The position numbers and the translations under genes were made by a program. A DNA stretch of 64,000 nt from Planococcus donghaensis (GTDB lineage Bacteria > Bacillota > Bacilli > Bacillales_A > Planococcaceae). Of the stretch, positions 35,473-44,581 are shown one piece after another. The stretch covers positions 2,232,001 to 2,296,000 of the forward strand of contig NZ_CP016543.2 in assembly GCF_001687665.2 (NCBI RefSeq). Direction: 5' to 3'. The first letter of the stretch is position 1, and each line of letters begins with the position of its first letter. The notes under the pieces are model-generated. The model made no database searches. It was not told where the DNA came from and worked only from the letters and a program-made list of their open reading frames with translations.

Positions 35473-36057
35473 TTACGTTTCTGCACCTTCTACATGTGTT
35501 TCAGGTGTCGTCTCTTCTGGAGCCAAATCTTCAAACGTCCTACCTTGCTCTTCAAGATCGCGCGTACGATGGGCAATACGAGCTGATGCACAAGCAGCGA
35601 TACTAGCTACCAAATCATCTAAAAAAGTGTGAACATGATCGCCATATTTTGTATCTAGTTCATGAATAATGCCAGTTTTATTTTTATCTAAATGACCAAA
35701 GGTTGTAACTGCGATACTGCCATAAGTTAACACCGCACCTAATCCAATCATTTCATCAACGCCGAACAACCCTTCATCCGACCCGATAATTTGTTGAAGC
35801 GGACGGGATAACTTCCCCTGTTCTGCTAATTCATCGAGTTCAATCCCTACTAATAGGGCGTGTTGCATTTCACGTTTACGTAAAACACTTTCCACTGATT
35901 CCAAACAATGTTCGATTTTAAGCCCTTCATTGTAAGGGAGTTGCATATCCAAAACGATTTTGGCTATGTCTTCATTTGTTACGCCTCTTCTTTCTAATGC
36001 TTCATGTGTCGCTTTTCTAACGTCGTCAGAATGAACTTGGAACTTTGCACCATCCAT
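35473..36057 (-). CDS. PgpA-family protein (phosphatidylglycerophosphatase A, YutG-like)
   Basis: The 194-residue protein contains the PgpA-like stretch IGSDEGLFGVDEMIGLGAVLTYGSI and LDTKYGDHVHTFLDDLVASIAACASARIAHR. It resembles YutG of Bacillus, which has been linked to dephosphorylation of phosphatidylglycerophosphate or related lipids. Unlike the Gram-negative enzyme it lacks strong membrane helices, so the assignment to that reaction is by family only. The ATG follows GGAAGGGG. It is transcribed alone, upstream of the TAXI operon promoter. Confidence 0.72.
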   Translation of the reverse strand: MDGAKFQVHSDDVRKATHEALERRGVTNEDIAKIVLDMQLPYNEGLKIEHCLESVESVLRKREMQHALLVGIELDELAEQGKLSRPLQQIIGSDEGLFGVDEMIGLGAVLTYGSIAVTTFGHLDKNKTGIIHELDTKYGDHVHTFLDDLVASIAACASARIAHRTRDLEEQGRTFEDLAPEETTPETHVEGAET

Positions 36058-36160
36058 GTCAAAAACCCCTTCCCTCTAATTATTGGTGTTCTCTTTCCAT
36101 TATACCTTGAACATTCATTATGGTACAATTTTCTTATAAAACACTAGAGGAGGCATATAA

Positions 36161-36883
36161 ATGACTACTGGAAAGGTAGAGGACTTATCCATCTACAGCA
36201 AGGAACTTCAAGAAGACATGCAATTGCTCGTCTATCTTCCTGCCAATTTTTCGCCCTTATATAAATACACGCTGGTCATCGCTTCTGATGGAAAAGATTA
36301 TTTTCAATTAGGACGAATTCCTCGAGTTGTCGATGAGTTATTGGAAAATCGCGAAATCGAGAACATTATTGTTGTCGGCGTTCCATACAAGAGTGTAGAA
36401 GACCGAAATCGAAAATATGAGCCTACTGGTGAACAGCACAGTGCCTACTTACGTTTTCTAGCGCATGAATTGGTACCTTTCCTAGACGAAAAGTACCCAA
36501 CCTATCAAGTAGGTATGGGGCGTGCTTTGATTGGAGATTCTTTAGCAGCAACCGCCTCATTAATGGCTGCTTTAAAGTATCCGAATATTTTTGGGCGTGT
36601 GATTCTTCAATCACCGAAAGTTGGCATGGAAATGCTGACTGCAGTAGAAGCTTTTAACTCGGCTAACTCGTTTACGGTTTATCACGTTATCGGAAAAGAA
36701 GAAACAGCTGTAAAACTAGGGTCTGGCAAAACTGCAGACTTTCTCGAGCCAAATCGCCAATTAAATAATTTAATGAAAAATAAAGGGTTTTCGGTCTTTT
36801 ATGAAGAATTTGAAGGAGACCACACTTGGAAGCATTGGCAACCTGATTTAAGACGTGCCCTTATTCAAAACTTCGGCATGTAA
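36161..36883 (+). CDS. yjcH: Esterase-D-like alpha/beta hydrolase (YjcH-like)
   Basis: The 240-residue protein has the esterase-D/enterochelin-esterase fold. The oxyanion-strand region YTLVIASDGKDYF lies near residue 45, the nucleophile serine in IGDSLAATASLM near 127, and the likely acid and histidine in VIGKEETA and FEGDHTWKHW near the end. Its natural ester is unknown. AGAGGAGG lies before the ATG. In B. subtilis yjcH, yjcG and yjcF are neighbours, and the same three-gene order with the same strand occurs here. Confidence 0.82.
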   Translation: MTTGKVEDLSIYSKELQEDMQLLVYLPANFSPLYKYTLVIASDGKDYFQLGRIPRVVDELLENREIENIIVVGVPYKSVEDRNRKYEPTGEQHSAYLRFLAHELVPFLDEKYPTYQVGMGRALIGDSLAATASLMAALKYPNIFGRVILQSPKVGMEMLTAVEAFNSANSFTVYHVIGKEETAVKLGSGKTADFLEPNRQLNNLMKNKGFSVFYEEFEGDHTWKHWQPDLRRALIQNFGM

Positions 36884-36948
36884 AAGCTTAGGATGCTCCA
36901 AGGGAGTAAAATATTCAGATGGTTATTATAGACAAGGAGGTCGTTTAG

Positions 36949-37467
36949 ATGAAATATGGAGTAGCAGCTTTCCCTTCAAAAAAATTACAAGACATCGCCA
37001 ACTCGTATCGCAAACGTTATGACCCGCATTATGAATTGATCACTCCTCACATGACATTAAAAGATCCATTTGAGGTGGATGCAGCTGATGTTAAGGCTAT
37101 GGCAGAAGAGATGCAAAACATTGCAAAGCGCCATAAACCTTTTAAATTACATGCAACTCGCGTTAGCACATTTTCTCCGGTTAACACCACTTTGTACTTT
37201 AAAGTAGAACCGAACGAAGATATCGAGGCTTTACACGAAGATTTGCATTCTGACTTTTTCGGTGGAATGCCAAAACATTCATTCGTACCTCATATCACTA
37301 TCGGACAAAAACTGTCTGATACAGAGCACGCTGATGTTTATGGCCAATTGAAAATGGTCGGCATCGACCACGAAGAAATTATTGACCGCATCCATCTACT
37401 TTACCAACTGGAAGACGGTTCATGGACAGTGTACGAGACATTCCGTTTAACGGGAGATGATCAGTAA
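36949..37467 (+). CDS. yjcG: 2'-5' RNA ligase/phosphodiesterase-family protein YjcG
   Basis: The 172-residue protein is a two-histidine phosphodiesterase: the HxTx motifs appear as PHMTLKDP near residue 33 and PHITIGQ near 115. This 2H family ligates or hydrolyses RNA ends or cyclic nucleotides; the Bacillus YjcG structure is known but its substrate is not. AAGGAGG precedes the ATG. The stop codon is directly followed by the GTG of the acetyltransferase gene, so the two are co-translated. Confidence 0.88.
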   Translation: MKYGVAAFPSKKLQDIANSYRKRYDPHYELITPHMTLKDPFEVDAADVKAMAEEMQNIAKRHKPFKLHATRVSTFSPVNTTLYFKVEPNEDIEALHEDLHSDFFGGMPKHSFVPHITIGQKLSDTEHADVYGQLKMVGIDHEEIIDRIHLLYQLEDGSWTVYETFRLTGDDQ

Positions 37468-37905
37468 GTGTTTACAGTGAAGATAGCTGAAAATCAATTG
37501 GAAAAAGAACAAGCCTTTGATGTTCGCAGAAAAGTATTCGTAGAAGAGCAACGTGTCCCTCTCCATATTGAAATGGATGAACATGATGACGATGCGATTC
37601 ACTTTATCGCTTATCAACTTGAACAACCAATTGCTGCCGGCCGTATTCGCGAAGTAGAAGTCGGTCTTGGAAAAGTGGAGCGTGTATGCGTTCTTCCTGA
37701 ATATCGAGGGCAGCATATAGGCGTCATGATGATGAATGGGATGGAGGAGTATGCTCAGTCTAATGGGATTTTCAGACTTAAATTGAATGCGCAAACTCAT
37801 GCTCTTGCCTTTTATGAAAAACTTGGCTACGAAGTTACATCAGACGAATTTATGGACGCCGGTATTCCTCATAAATCGATGGAAAAAGCCGTAACAGTCG
37901 AATAA
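37468..37905 (+). CDS. yjcF: GNAT-family N-acetyltransferase (YjcF-like)
   Basis: The 145-residue protein shows the GNAT fold: VRRKVFVEEQRVP near the start, the acetyl-CoA loop LPEYRGQHIGVMMMNGM near residue 74 (R/Q-x-x-G-x-G/A pattern) and LNAQTHALAFYEKLGYEV towards the end. The acceptor is unknown. The start is a GTG that directly follows the yjcG stop, with GGGAG about ten bases upstream. Confidence 0.85.
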   Translation: MFTVKIAENQLEKEQAFDVRRKVFVEEQRVPLHIEMDEHDDDAIHFIAYQLEQPIAAGRIREVEVGLGKVERVCVLPEYRGQHIGVMMMNGMEEYAQSNGIFRLKLNAQTHALAFYEKLGYEVTSDEFMDAGIPHKSMEKAVTVE

Positions 37906-37906
37906 C

Positions 37907-37948
37907 ACAAAAGCAGATCAACCGATAAATCGGTTGATCTGCTTTTTC
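37907..37948. terminator. Bidirectional terminator between yjcF and fabI
   Basis: AAAGCAGATCAACCGAT and ATCGGTTGATCTGCTTT form a perfect 17-bp stem with a two-base centre, with T-runs on both sides. Confidence 0.9.
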
Positions 37949-37952
37949 GTTT

Positions 37953-38723
37953 TTATAAAATATGGAACCCACTATCAACGTGAATGGTTTCGCCTGTAAT
38001 TCCGCGAGACATATCACTAAACAAGAATGCAGCTGTATCGCCAACTTCTTCAGGAGTTGTGTTGCGACGTAGTGGTGCTTTTTCTTCAATTTCATGCAAA
38101 ATTGAATTGAAATCACTCACACCTTTTGAAGATAATGTGCGAATCGGGCCTGAAGAAATCGCGTTCACACGAATATTATGCTTACCAAGGTCTGCCGCTA
38201 AATAACGTACCGACATTTCAAGAGAAGCTTTCGCCACACCCATGACATTGTAGTTTGGCATAACGCGTTCCCCGCCAATATACGTTAATGCAACAATACT
38301 GCCACCTTCTGCCATCAATGGCTTTGCATTTTTGGCGATATTCGTTAATGAATAGGCACTAATATTATGTGCTAACAAAAAGCCATCTCGTGACGTATCT
38401 GAAAAATCGCCTGCCAATTCTTCGCCTTTTGCAAAAGCGATACAATGTGCCAGTCCGTGGATTGTTCCCACTTCTTCTTTAATTGTTGTAAAGCATGTAG
38501 CTACTGCTTCATCATTTGTAACATCACAAGGCAAGATCAACTCATGATTGCCTTCTAGAGTAGCAACTAAATCCCGCACAGATTTTTCAAAGCGCTCTCC
38601 TGCGTATGTAAAAATTAAGTTTGCTCCCGATTGATCTAACGAACGTGCGATTCCCCAAGCGATACTCCGTTTGTTTGCTACTCCCATAATGACAAAAGTC
38701 TTTCCTTTTAATGATATTGACAT
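37953..38723 (-). CDS. fabI: Enoyl-[acyl-carrier-protein] reductase FabI
   Basis: The product of 256 residues has the FabI cofactor site GVANKRSIAWGIARSL near residue 11, AHCIAFAKGEE near 92, and the catalytic tyrosine-lysine pair in YNVMGVAKASLE (Y-x6-K). The substrate loop has SSGPIRTLSSKGV. It performs the last reduction of each fatty-acid elongation round with NAD(P)H and is the triclosan target in this family. I chose the second ATG at 38723 because AGGAGGA is six bases upstream of it and overlaps the first. A FapR-type operator sits in its promoter. Confidence 0.95.
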   Translation of the reverse strand: MSISLKGKTFVIMGVANKRSIAWGIARSLDQSGANLIFTYAGERFEKSVRDLVATLEGNHELILPCDVTNDEAVATCFTTIKEEVGTIHGLAHCIAFAKGEELAGDFSDTSRDGFLLAHNISAYSLTNIAKNAKPLMAEGGSIVALTYIGGERVMPNYNVMGVAKASLEMSVRYLAADLGKHNIRVNAISSGPIRTLSSKGVSDFNSILHEIEEKAPLRRNTTPEEVGDTAAFLFSDMSRGITGETIHVDSGFHIL

Positions 38724-38746
38724 GTCCATTCCTCCTGCGTCTGTTG

Positions 38747-38791
38747 TTATTACCTGGTACTAATAATACCTCATAAAAAAGAAAAGTGCAA
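38747..38791 (-). promoter_or_regulatory. fabI promoter with FapR operator
   Basis: TTAGTACC-A-GGTAATAA on the minus strand (38747-38763) is a 17-bp inverted repeat with one mismatch and matches the FapR operator TTAGTACC-N-GGTACTAA. It touches the -10 TATTAT (38763-38768), which is 17 bases from a -35 TTGCAC (38786-38791). FapR releases DNA when malonyl-CoA binds, so lipid synthesis would set fabI expression. Confidence 0.82.
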
Positions 38792-38804
38792 TTTGCACTT
38801 TTCT
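38774..38804 (-). terminator. mgtE terminator overlapping the fabI promoter
   Basis: AGAAAAGTGCAA / TTGCACTTTTCT is a perfect stem with a one-base centre followed by TTTTTT on the minus strand. It includes the last bases of mgtE, and its right arm supplies the fabI -35 hexamer. Confidence 0.8.
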
Positions 38805-40173
38805 AAAGACGCCCTAAAAATGTCGTAGCTAAACCTAAATAGATTAAAATTGAAATAATATCGTTTAACGTTGTGATAAAAGGTCCAGATGCGACAGCCG
38901 GGTCAATCTTCATGCGATGAATAACTAACGGAATAAACGAGCCTGCTAATGTGGCAACAAAAATAGAACTCGTAACGGCCGTCCCAACTAGCATTCCAAT
39001 TAATAATTCACCTTTCCAAAAGTAAACCAATCCCACAACAACTATTCCACAAACAATACCGGTAATAAGACCCGTACCCGCTTCACGGAACAATAATTTC
39101 ATTTTACTCTCTTCTTCAATGTCACCTGTCGCAATCCCTCGAACTGCTACTGCTAAAGCTTGCGTTCCACTATTACCAGCCATCCCTGCAATAAGTGGGA
39201 TAAAAACAGCTAATAACGCTACTTGGTCTAAAGTAGCTTCAAACATCCCCATTAAGTTTGCCGTTAACATCCCTAAAAACGTCAGCAAAATTAACCAAGG
39301 GAGTCGCTTTTTAGCAGCAGTTAACGAACTTTTATCAAACGTATCCATGTCAGATACGGCTGCGAGTTTCGAGTAATCATCAGATGCCTCTTCTTCTAGT
39401 ACGTCAATAATATCATCGACCGTGATAATTCCTAACAAATGCTGTTGAAAATCCACAACCGGTAAAGCTAGAAAATCATAATCTTTAATCATGCGAGCTA
39501 CTTCTTCTTGGTCTTCACTAACGGAAACACTAACTACTCGCTCGTTCATGATGGCACTAATCAATGTATCTTCTTCTGCAAGGATTAAATCTCTCAACGT
39601 GACAATACCTGAAAGTTTCTTTTCATCATCCACAACAAACACATAATAGATGGTTTCGGCATTGGGTGCAGCGTTTCGGAGAATATTCATTGCCGAACGA
39701 ACAGTCGAGTTTTTCGGAATTGCGACAAATTCTGTCGTCATAATCGATCCCGCTGTATATTCCTCGTAATGGAGCAAATCTTTTATTTGACGTGCTGAAT
39801 CTTTGTCCATGATGGTCAAATAACTTGCTACTTGTTCTTTATTCAACTCATTTAAAACATCAACCGCGTCATCTGTATACATATAAGACAGTAAGTCTGC
39901 AGCATAACGCGCGTCCATTTCTCGGAACAAATCTTCGTAATCGTCATCATCTAATTCAATCGCTTCAAATAGATCCGCCATCTCTTTAGGAGAGAGATAC
40001 TGATACAGCAATTGCCTTGTATCGGAATTAGCCTTTTCGTAAAAACTTGCTTGGTCGTATGGATGGTGCGATAAAAATTCTTCACGGAAATCTTTGACGT
40101 CACCGCGGATAAGTAACTCAGCAAATAGAGCTTCGTTTAACTCTTCATCACGTACTACTTTTTCTTCCATCAT
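38803..40173 (-). CDS. mgtE: Magnesium transporter MgtE
   Basis: The 456-residue protein has the three MgtE parts: an acidic superhelical N-domain (residues 20 to 130), a pair of CBS domains (about 135 to 260, with GSIMTTEFVAIPKNSTVRSAM) that sense magnesium, and five membrane helices with LIAGMAGNSGTQALAVAVRG near residue 340, which lines the pore. It is a magnesium-gated channel. AGGAGG lies eight bases before the ATG. The upstream spacer is only about 100 bases and has no M-box riboswitch. Confidence 0.93.
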   Translation of the reverse strand: MMEEKVVRDEELNEALFAELLIRGDVKDFREEFLSHHPYDQASFYEKANSDTRQLLYQYLSPKEMADLFEAIELDDDDYEDLFREMDARYAADLLSYMYTDDAVDVLNELNKEQVASYLTIMDKDSARQIKDLLHYEEYTAGSIMTTEFVAIPKNSTVRSAMNILRNAAPNAETIYYVFVVDDEKKLSGIVTLRDLILAEEDTLISAIMNERVVSVSVSEDQEEVARMIKDYDFLALPVVDFQQHLLGIITVDDIIDVLEEEASDDYSKLAAVSDMDTFDKSSLTAAKKRLPWLILLTFLGMLTANLMGMFEATLDQVALLAVFIPLIAGMAGNSGTQALAVAVRGIATGDIEEESKMKLLFREAGTGLITGIVCGIVVVGLVYFWKGELLIGMLVGTAVTSSIFVATLAGSFIPLVIHRMKIDPAVASGPFITTLNDIISILIYLGLATTFLGRL

Positions 40174-40275
40174 GTATACTCCCTCCTTTCGAAGATCTTC
40201 TATGCTTGCTATAGTAGTCTAAACGCTACACCATCGTTATGTATAGTGAATTTTTAAAACAAAGAGGTGTGTAAG

Positions 40276-41013
40276 ATGAAATTTGATATTATCGGGGATA
40301 TTCACGGCTGTTACCAAGAATTGCTACTGCTCATCGAACGTTTAGGCTATCAACAACAAGGCTCCATTTTCGTTCATCCTGAAAACAGGAAACTCGCTTT
40401 TGTTGGTGATGCAATGGACCGCGGTCCTGAATCATTGAATGTTTTGCGCTTACTGTTTGCATTACAAGATGAACATAGCCTTTACTATTCGCCCGGCAAT
40501 CATTGCAATAAACTGTACCGTTTTTTCAAAGGACATCCTGTTCAATTGGCTCACGGGCTAGAACAAACTGTAGCTGAATGGGAACAACTGCCTTCTTTAG
40601 AAAAACTACAATTCAAAAAACGCTATCTCCATTTTTATGAGCAACTTCCGCATTACCAACAGTTTGACAATGATTTAATCATTGCTCATGCTGGTTTAAA
40701 GGCCGAAATGATTGGTAAGCCATTGAGCAAAGGCATTGCAGTATTCGTCTTGTATGGTGATATCACCGGAAAATTCCATTCTGATGGCCGACCTGTTCGG
40801 CGTAACTGGGCCAAATCTTATAAAGGACATAAGTGGGTCGTATATGGTCATACCCCCACTGAAAAGCCTTATTTTATCAACAATACTGTCAATATTGATA
40901 CCGGTTGTGTTTTCGGTGGTGCCCTTAGTGCTTTTCGTTATCCTGAAAAAAACATCGTATCCGTTTCTTCTCTACAACCGTATCAACCTGACCGCTTTTA
41001 CGTTTACGATTAA
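40276..41013 (+). CDS. prpE: Symmetrical bis(5'-nucleosyl)-tetraphosphatase PrpE
   Basis: The 245-residue metallophosphatase has the motifs FDIIGDIHGCYQE at the start, FVGDAMDRGPES near residue 45, PGNHCNKL near 77 (the PrpE variant of GNHD/E) and VYGHTPTEKPY near 193. PrpE cleaves Ap4A to two ADP. The ATG at 40276 follows GAGGTG; a GTG at 40267 is in frame but lies in the ribosome site. It runs against the pseudouridine synthase gene, sharing four bases of their stop codons, with no terminator between. Confidence 0.9.
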   Translation: MKFDIIGDIHGCYQELLLLIERLGYQQQGSIFVHPENRKLAFVGDAMDRGPESLNVLRLLFALQDEHSLYYSPGNHCNKLYRFFKGHPVQLAHGLEQTVAEWEQLPSLEKLQFKKRYLHFYEQLPHYQQFDNDLIIAHAGLKAEMIGKPLSKGIAVFVLYGDITGKFHSDGRPVRRNWAKSYKGHKWVVYGHTPTEKPYFINNTVNIDTGCVFGGALSAFRYPEKNIVSVSSLQPYQPDRFYVYD

Positions 41014-41885
41014 AGCAAAGAGTGCATATCGTGATTTAATGAAGAATGGAAAATGAGCGGTTCTCCCGAAACCGGATGAATTAACTCGATTTCGGTACAA
41101 TGGAGTGCTTGACGATTTACTAAATCTCGTTTTCCACCATACAAATCGTCCCCAACTAAAGGATGGCCAATATGAGCCAAATGAACGCGAATTTGATGCG
41201 TTCTTCCTGTATTCAATTGCAAGCTAACGTGTGCATAGCCTTGCAAGTTTTGGAGTACACGCACTTCTGTTTCAGCAAATTGGCCGTCTTCACGCACTTC
41301 CCGTTCGATAATGCTCGTATTTTTCCGGCCGATTGGAGCCGTTATCGTAAATTCAGTTTTATCAATTTGCCCATGAACTAATGCCTCGTACCGCCGTTTC
41401 ATCTTTTTCTCTTGCTGCTGCTGAGAGATCATATGGTGAATGTGGCGGTTTTTTGCTATGCAAACAAGTCCAGAAGTATCGCGGTCAAGTCGAGTAGCGA
41501 TATGCAAAGTTGAAGGAATGCCATGGTCATTAAAGTGTTTCGCTACAATATTCGCTAAGCTTCCAAAAGGATGCTCACGAGATGGAATGGTATTTTGCAA
41601 CGGTGGTTTTTCTACGATAAGTAGCACTTCATCTTCGTAAACAATGTCTAGGTAACCATCTTCTGCAAGCAAGCCTTTGCCATGTTCTTCATTCGGAAAA
41701 ATAACGGTTACAGCATCGCCTTTTTCTAGGACATGCCTAACCGTCACTTCTTGATCATTGACTAAAATCTGACCACCGCCATATTTAACAGAAGCTAGCG
41801 TCCGTTTTGAGATACCCCAAGCTCCTAACGCCTCACGAAGCAAACCTGAATGTTCAGCGGTATATGTTAATTGAAAAGGTTTCAT
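41010..41885 (-). CDS. RluA-family pseudouridine synthase (YjbO-like)
   Basis: The 291-residue protein has an N-terminal S4-like region (YTAEHSGLLREALGAWGIS) and the catalytic RluA motif ATRLDRDTSGLVCIAKN with the aspartate nucleophile near residue 133. Later LNTGRTHQIRVHLAHIGHPLVGDDLYGG is highly typical. It isomerises uridines in rRNA or tRNA; the target site cannot be read from sequence. It is the last gene of the relQ-nadK unit. The start may be the ATG at 41885 or the GTG at 41894 that overlaps the nadK stop; neither has a strong ribosome site. Confidence 0.88.
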   Translation of the reverse strand: MKPFQLTYTAEHSGLLREALGAWGISKRTLASVKYGGGQILVNDQEVTVRHVLEKGDAVTVIFPNEEHGKGLLAEDGYLDIVYEDEVLLIVEKPPLQNTIPSREHPFGSLANIVAKHFNDHGIPSTLHIATRLDRDTSGLVCIAKNRHIHHMISQQQQEKKMKRRYEALVHGQIDKTEFTITAPIGRKNTSIIEREVREDGQFAETEVRVLQNLQGYAHVSLQLNTGRTHQIRVHLAHIGHPLVGDDLYGGKRDLVNRQALHCTEIELIHPVSGEPLIFHSSLNHDMHSLL

Positions 41886-41890
41886 ATCGT

Positions 41891-42697
41891 TCACTCTGAA
41901 AGCTCGCTATCGATAAATGAATCGTGGACGCGTTCCCAGAATGGGAATGCACGGAAACGAGCAAAACGAACTTTTTCATCAGCCACTCTGTATTCGATCG
42001 ACTTTACATCTTTATGAAGCAATTGCAAGTGGTCCACAGTTACCATGAAATCAGGCGCTTTCACTGGTCGTAAGGCGCATCTGTGATGAGCAGGCAAAAC
42101 TAATGGCGATCCCACTGTTCGGAAAACCCGGTTGTTTATCGATGCCATCTCTGTTAACTGCATAGCTTGCAATGAGGGATGAATAATGGCGCCCCCTAAC
42201 GCTTTGTTATAAGCGGTACTACCTGAAGGAGTTGACATACACAATCCGTCTCCTCTAAAGCGTTCGAAATGACTTTCGTTTAAAAAGACATCCATTACTA
42301 ATGTTACGTCAGGCGATTTTACAGTAGACTCATTTAAAGCTAAATACACCGCCGGATCGTCTAAGTTTTGGTAATGGATACTCACTTCTAATAACGGATA
42401 TTCAATTACTTCATATTCTTTTTTAGCGATAGACAAAACTAATTTTTCAATTTCGATTGGTTTCCAATCAGCATAAAATCCAAGGTGGCCTGTATGAATC
42501 CCAACAAAGGCAACATCGGCTAGTTTTTCACTGTATTTATGAAAAGCATGAAGTAAAGTTCCGTCCCCGCCAATCGATAACACAACATCTGGAGATTCCT
42601 CGTTCCATTCCATGCCAAAATCCTCTAGGTAATCCTTGGCAGTAGCCATCAATTCATTGGATAATTTGTCCGTTCTCGAGATGATATAAAATTTCAT
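41891..42697 (-). CDS. nadK: NAD kinase
   Basis: The 268-residue protein has the NAD-kinase motif [15 protein letters not shown] near residue 42, then [13 protein letters not shown], the LNEST motif [11 protein letters not shown], and the substrate loop [19 protein letters not shown]. It phosphorylates NAD to NADP and so supplies reducing power for biosynthesis and oxidative stress defence. Its ATG overlaps the relQ stop by four bases (ATGA). Bacillales often carry two NAD kinases; this one corresponds to the relQ-linked PpnKA. Confidence 0.94.
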   Translation of the reverse strand: MKFYIISRTDKLSNELMATAKDYLEDFGMEWNEESPDVVLSIGGDGTLLHAFHKYSEKLADVAFVGIHTGHLGFYADWKPIEIEKLVLSIAKKEYEVIEYPLLEVSIHYQNLDDPAVYLALNESTVKSPDVTLVMDVFLNESHFERFRGDGLCMSTPSGSTAYNKALGGAIIHPSLQAMQLTEMASINNRVFRTVGSPLVLPAHHRCALRPVKAPDFMVTVDHLQLLHKDVKSIEYRVADEKVRFARFRAFPFWERVHDSFIDSELSE

Positions 42698-43371
42698 CGT
42701 TCCGCTCGACCTCCCTCTCTATCGCTTCGAAAATGCGTTCCAGGTGATTCTTTAAACTCAGTGAAATAAGCTTGTGCTTCTTGAATTTCGTCCCGTATTT
42801 GCGACATTTCTTCGTCTAATTGGAATGCCGCTTCCGCAGCACGTTGCAGTCGATTTTTTATCTCTTCTGGAAAAACACCTTTATATTTGTAATTCAAGGA
42901 ATGCTCAATTGACGCCCAAAAATTCATCGCTAATGTACGTATTTGAATTTCAGCTAAAATCAATTGCTCGCCATTAATTGTTTGAACTGGATACTCGACA
43001 ATGACATGATACGAACGATAACCACTTTGTTTTTCATTCGAAATATAATCTTTTTCTTCGATAATCCGCAAATCTTTTCGTTGCCTTAACAAACCAACGA
43101 CAGTTTCAATATCCCCTACAAACTGACACATCATGCGAATTCCAGCGATGTCTTGTAACTGATGAGCCAATTTCTCAGAAGGTTCAAATGGAATGCCTTT
43201 TTCTAATGTTTTATCGTAAATACTAGCCAAAGGTTTAACGCGTCCAGTAACAAACTCAATTGGCGAATTTGTATTTTCATTTTCGAACTGACTGCGCATC
43301 CCTTTAAATTTCACTTTTAATTCGTCCACTGCTTCTTTATATGGCGCTAAAAAACGATTCCATTGACCCAT
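42694..43371 (-). CDS. relQ: Small alarmone synthetase RelQ (SasB/YjbM)
   Basis: The 225-residue protein is a single synthetase domain without the hydrolase or regulatory parts of Rel. [17 protein letters not shown], the [16 protein letters not shown] segment near residue 75, [13 protein letters not shown] near 115 and [19 protein letters not shown] are the RelA/SpoT synthetase motifs. It makes (p)ppGpp and is activated allosterically by pppGpp as a tetramer in Bacillus. It leads a translationally coupled unit with nadK and the RluA-type synthase, and follows the UPF0738 gene by about 20 bases. Confidence 0.93.
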   Translation of the reverse strand: MGQWNRFLAPYKEAVDELKVKFKGMRSQFENENTNSPIEFVTGRVKPLASIYDKTLEKGIPFEPSEKLAHQLQDIAGIRMMCQFVGDIETVVGLLRQRKDLRIIEEKDYISNEKQSGYRSYHVIVEYPVQTINGEQLILAEIQIRTLAMNFWASIEHSLNYKYKGVFPEEIKNRLQRAAEAAFQLDEEMSQIRDEIQEAQAYFTEFKESPGTHFRSDREGGRAER

Positions 43372-43392
43372 CTCAAGTCCTCCTCACTACTA

Positions 43393-43782
43393 TTAAGATC
43401 GTGAAGCAAGTGCCTCATGAAATGTTTGCTCTACAGCAGTACGGAACTTTTCACCGTAATTGTCGTTGCCTTCTATGTTTTCCACGAGCATTAATAGCTC
43501 CTCGTGAAACTCTGCGAGTGGCATAATTTGTTTGCCCCATTTCAAAAGCGGAACATTTTTCAATTCTAGCGCTTTGGTCATTGCCGACCATGTATGTATT
43601 GCAAACTGAACATATATATAATCTGTTCCTGTGTCCAACAAGTAAACAAACGCTTGGTTATCTGAATCTGTAAGCATTTGACCAGATGCCTCAAGTGCTT
43701 CTGTTGGTTCACTTTCTTCAATGATAAACTCAATTTCATTCTCCGTAATTTCAGTTCTTTTTACTGCCACAAATTTATGCAA
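43393..43782 (-). CDS. yjbL: UPF0738 family protein (YjbL-like), function unknown
   Basis: The 129-residue protein matches the UPF0738 family in size and position next to relQ. It is acidic, beginning MHKFVAVKRTEITENEIEFI and containing YVQFAIHTWSAMTKALE near residue 80. No catalytic motif or membrane segment is visible and the function is not known. It is followed by relQ after about 20 bases and probably leads that operon. The divergent CYTH gene starts about 110 bases upstream. Confidence 0.75.
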   Translation of the reverse strand: MHKFVAVKRTEITENEIEFIIEESEPTEALEASGQMLTDSDNQAFVYLLDTGTDYIYVQFAIHTWSAMTKALELKNVPLLKWGKQIMPLAEFHEELLMLVENIEGNDNYGEKFRTAVEQTFHEALASRS

Positions 43783-43893
43783 ATCGAACCTTCCTTTCTG
43801 GCTTCTTAATAATGATATTTTACCACAGCTCTGTCATTCGTTGCAGTTTGCACTAAACTATCCGATAATGAAATTACTAGAGAGGTGCTTCCA

Positions 43894-44484
43894 ATGACAA
43901 AAGAACTCGAAATCGAATTTAAAAACATGCTGACACGAGAAGAATATAGCCGTTTACTTGAAGACTTTACGGATTACCATCAAGGTCCTGTAACGCAGCA
44001 CAATCATTATTTTGATACGGCTGATTTCCGGTTAAAAGAGCAGCTCAGTGCACTCCGGATCCGCAATAAAAATGAACAATTTGAATGCACATTAAAAATA
44101 CCCGCTCCTGTGGGTCATTACGAAATCACGGATCCATTAACTAAAGAGCAAGCACAACAGATGCTCACATTAAAAAGCTTTGATGCAAATGAAGTGGCGC
44201 AAGCTCTTCGAACACTAGATGTGTTGCCCGCACAGTTAAATCTGATTGGAACATTAACAACTCATCGCGTAGAATTTGATTTTCTGGATGGATTATTAGT
44301 ACTCGATCATTCGGAATACAACGGACAAGAAGACTTTGAATTGGAATTTGAAGTTTCTGATGAAAAAATTGGGCGTCACCAATTTTTAAATTTCTTAAAA
44401 GAACAAGAAATTCCAGAACGTCCAGCAAATAAAAAAATAGCACGTTTTATGAATTCTGCTCTGAATTCTACTAAAGACCAATAA
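43894..44484 (+). CDS. yjbK: CYTH-domain protein (YjbK-like), putative triphosphate-binding enzyme
   Basis: The 196-residue protein opens with the CYTH signature TKELEIEFKNML (E-x-E-x-K) and keeps the charged strands LKEQLSALRIRNKNEQFECTLKIP that line the triphosphate tunnel. Relatives are thiamine triphosphatases, inorganic triphosphatases and class IV adenylate cyclases; the Bacillus member has no settled role. The ATG at 43894 follows AGAGAGGTG; a GTG at 43885 lies inside that site. It may be cotranscribed with the haemoglobin gene 97 bases downstream. Confidence 0.85.
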   Translation: MTKELEIEFKNMLTREEYSRLLEDFTDYHQGPVTQHNHYFDTADFRLKEQLSALRIRNKNEQFECTLKIPAPVGHYEITDPLTKEQAQQMLTLKSFDANEVAQALRTLDVLPAQLNLIGTLTTHRVEFDFLDGLLVLDHSEYNGQEDFELEFEVSDEKIGRHQFLNFLKEQEIPERPANKKIARFMNSALNSTKDQ

Positions 44485-44581
44485 TTTTTTATCCTATTTT
44501 TCCCATGTCATCAATCGATTTGTTTGAGATATTCGGGATCCGTTGGTAGAATGTATTTACAGCTAAAGCAAAGGAGACACG

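Noticed and set aside
40174..40275. M-box magnesium riboswitch upstream of mgtE
   Set aside because: The spacer is about 100 bases and shows none of the conserved M-box segments.
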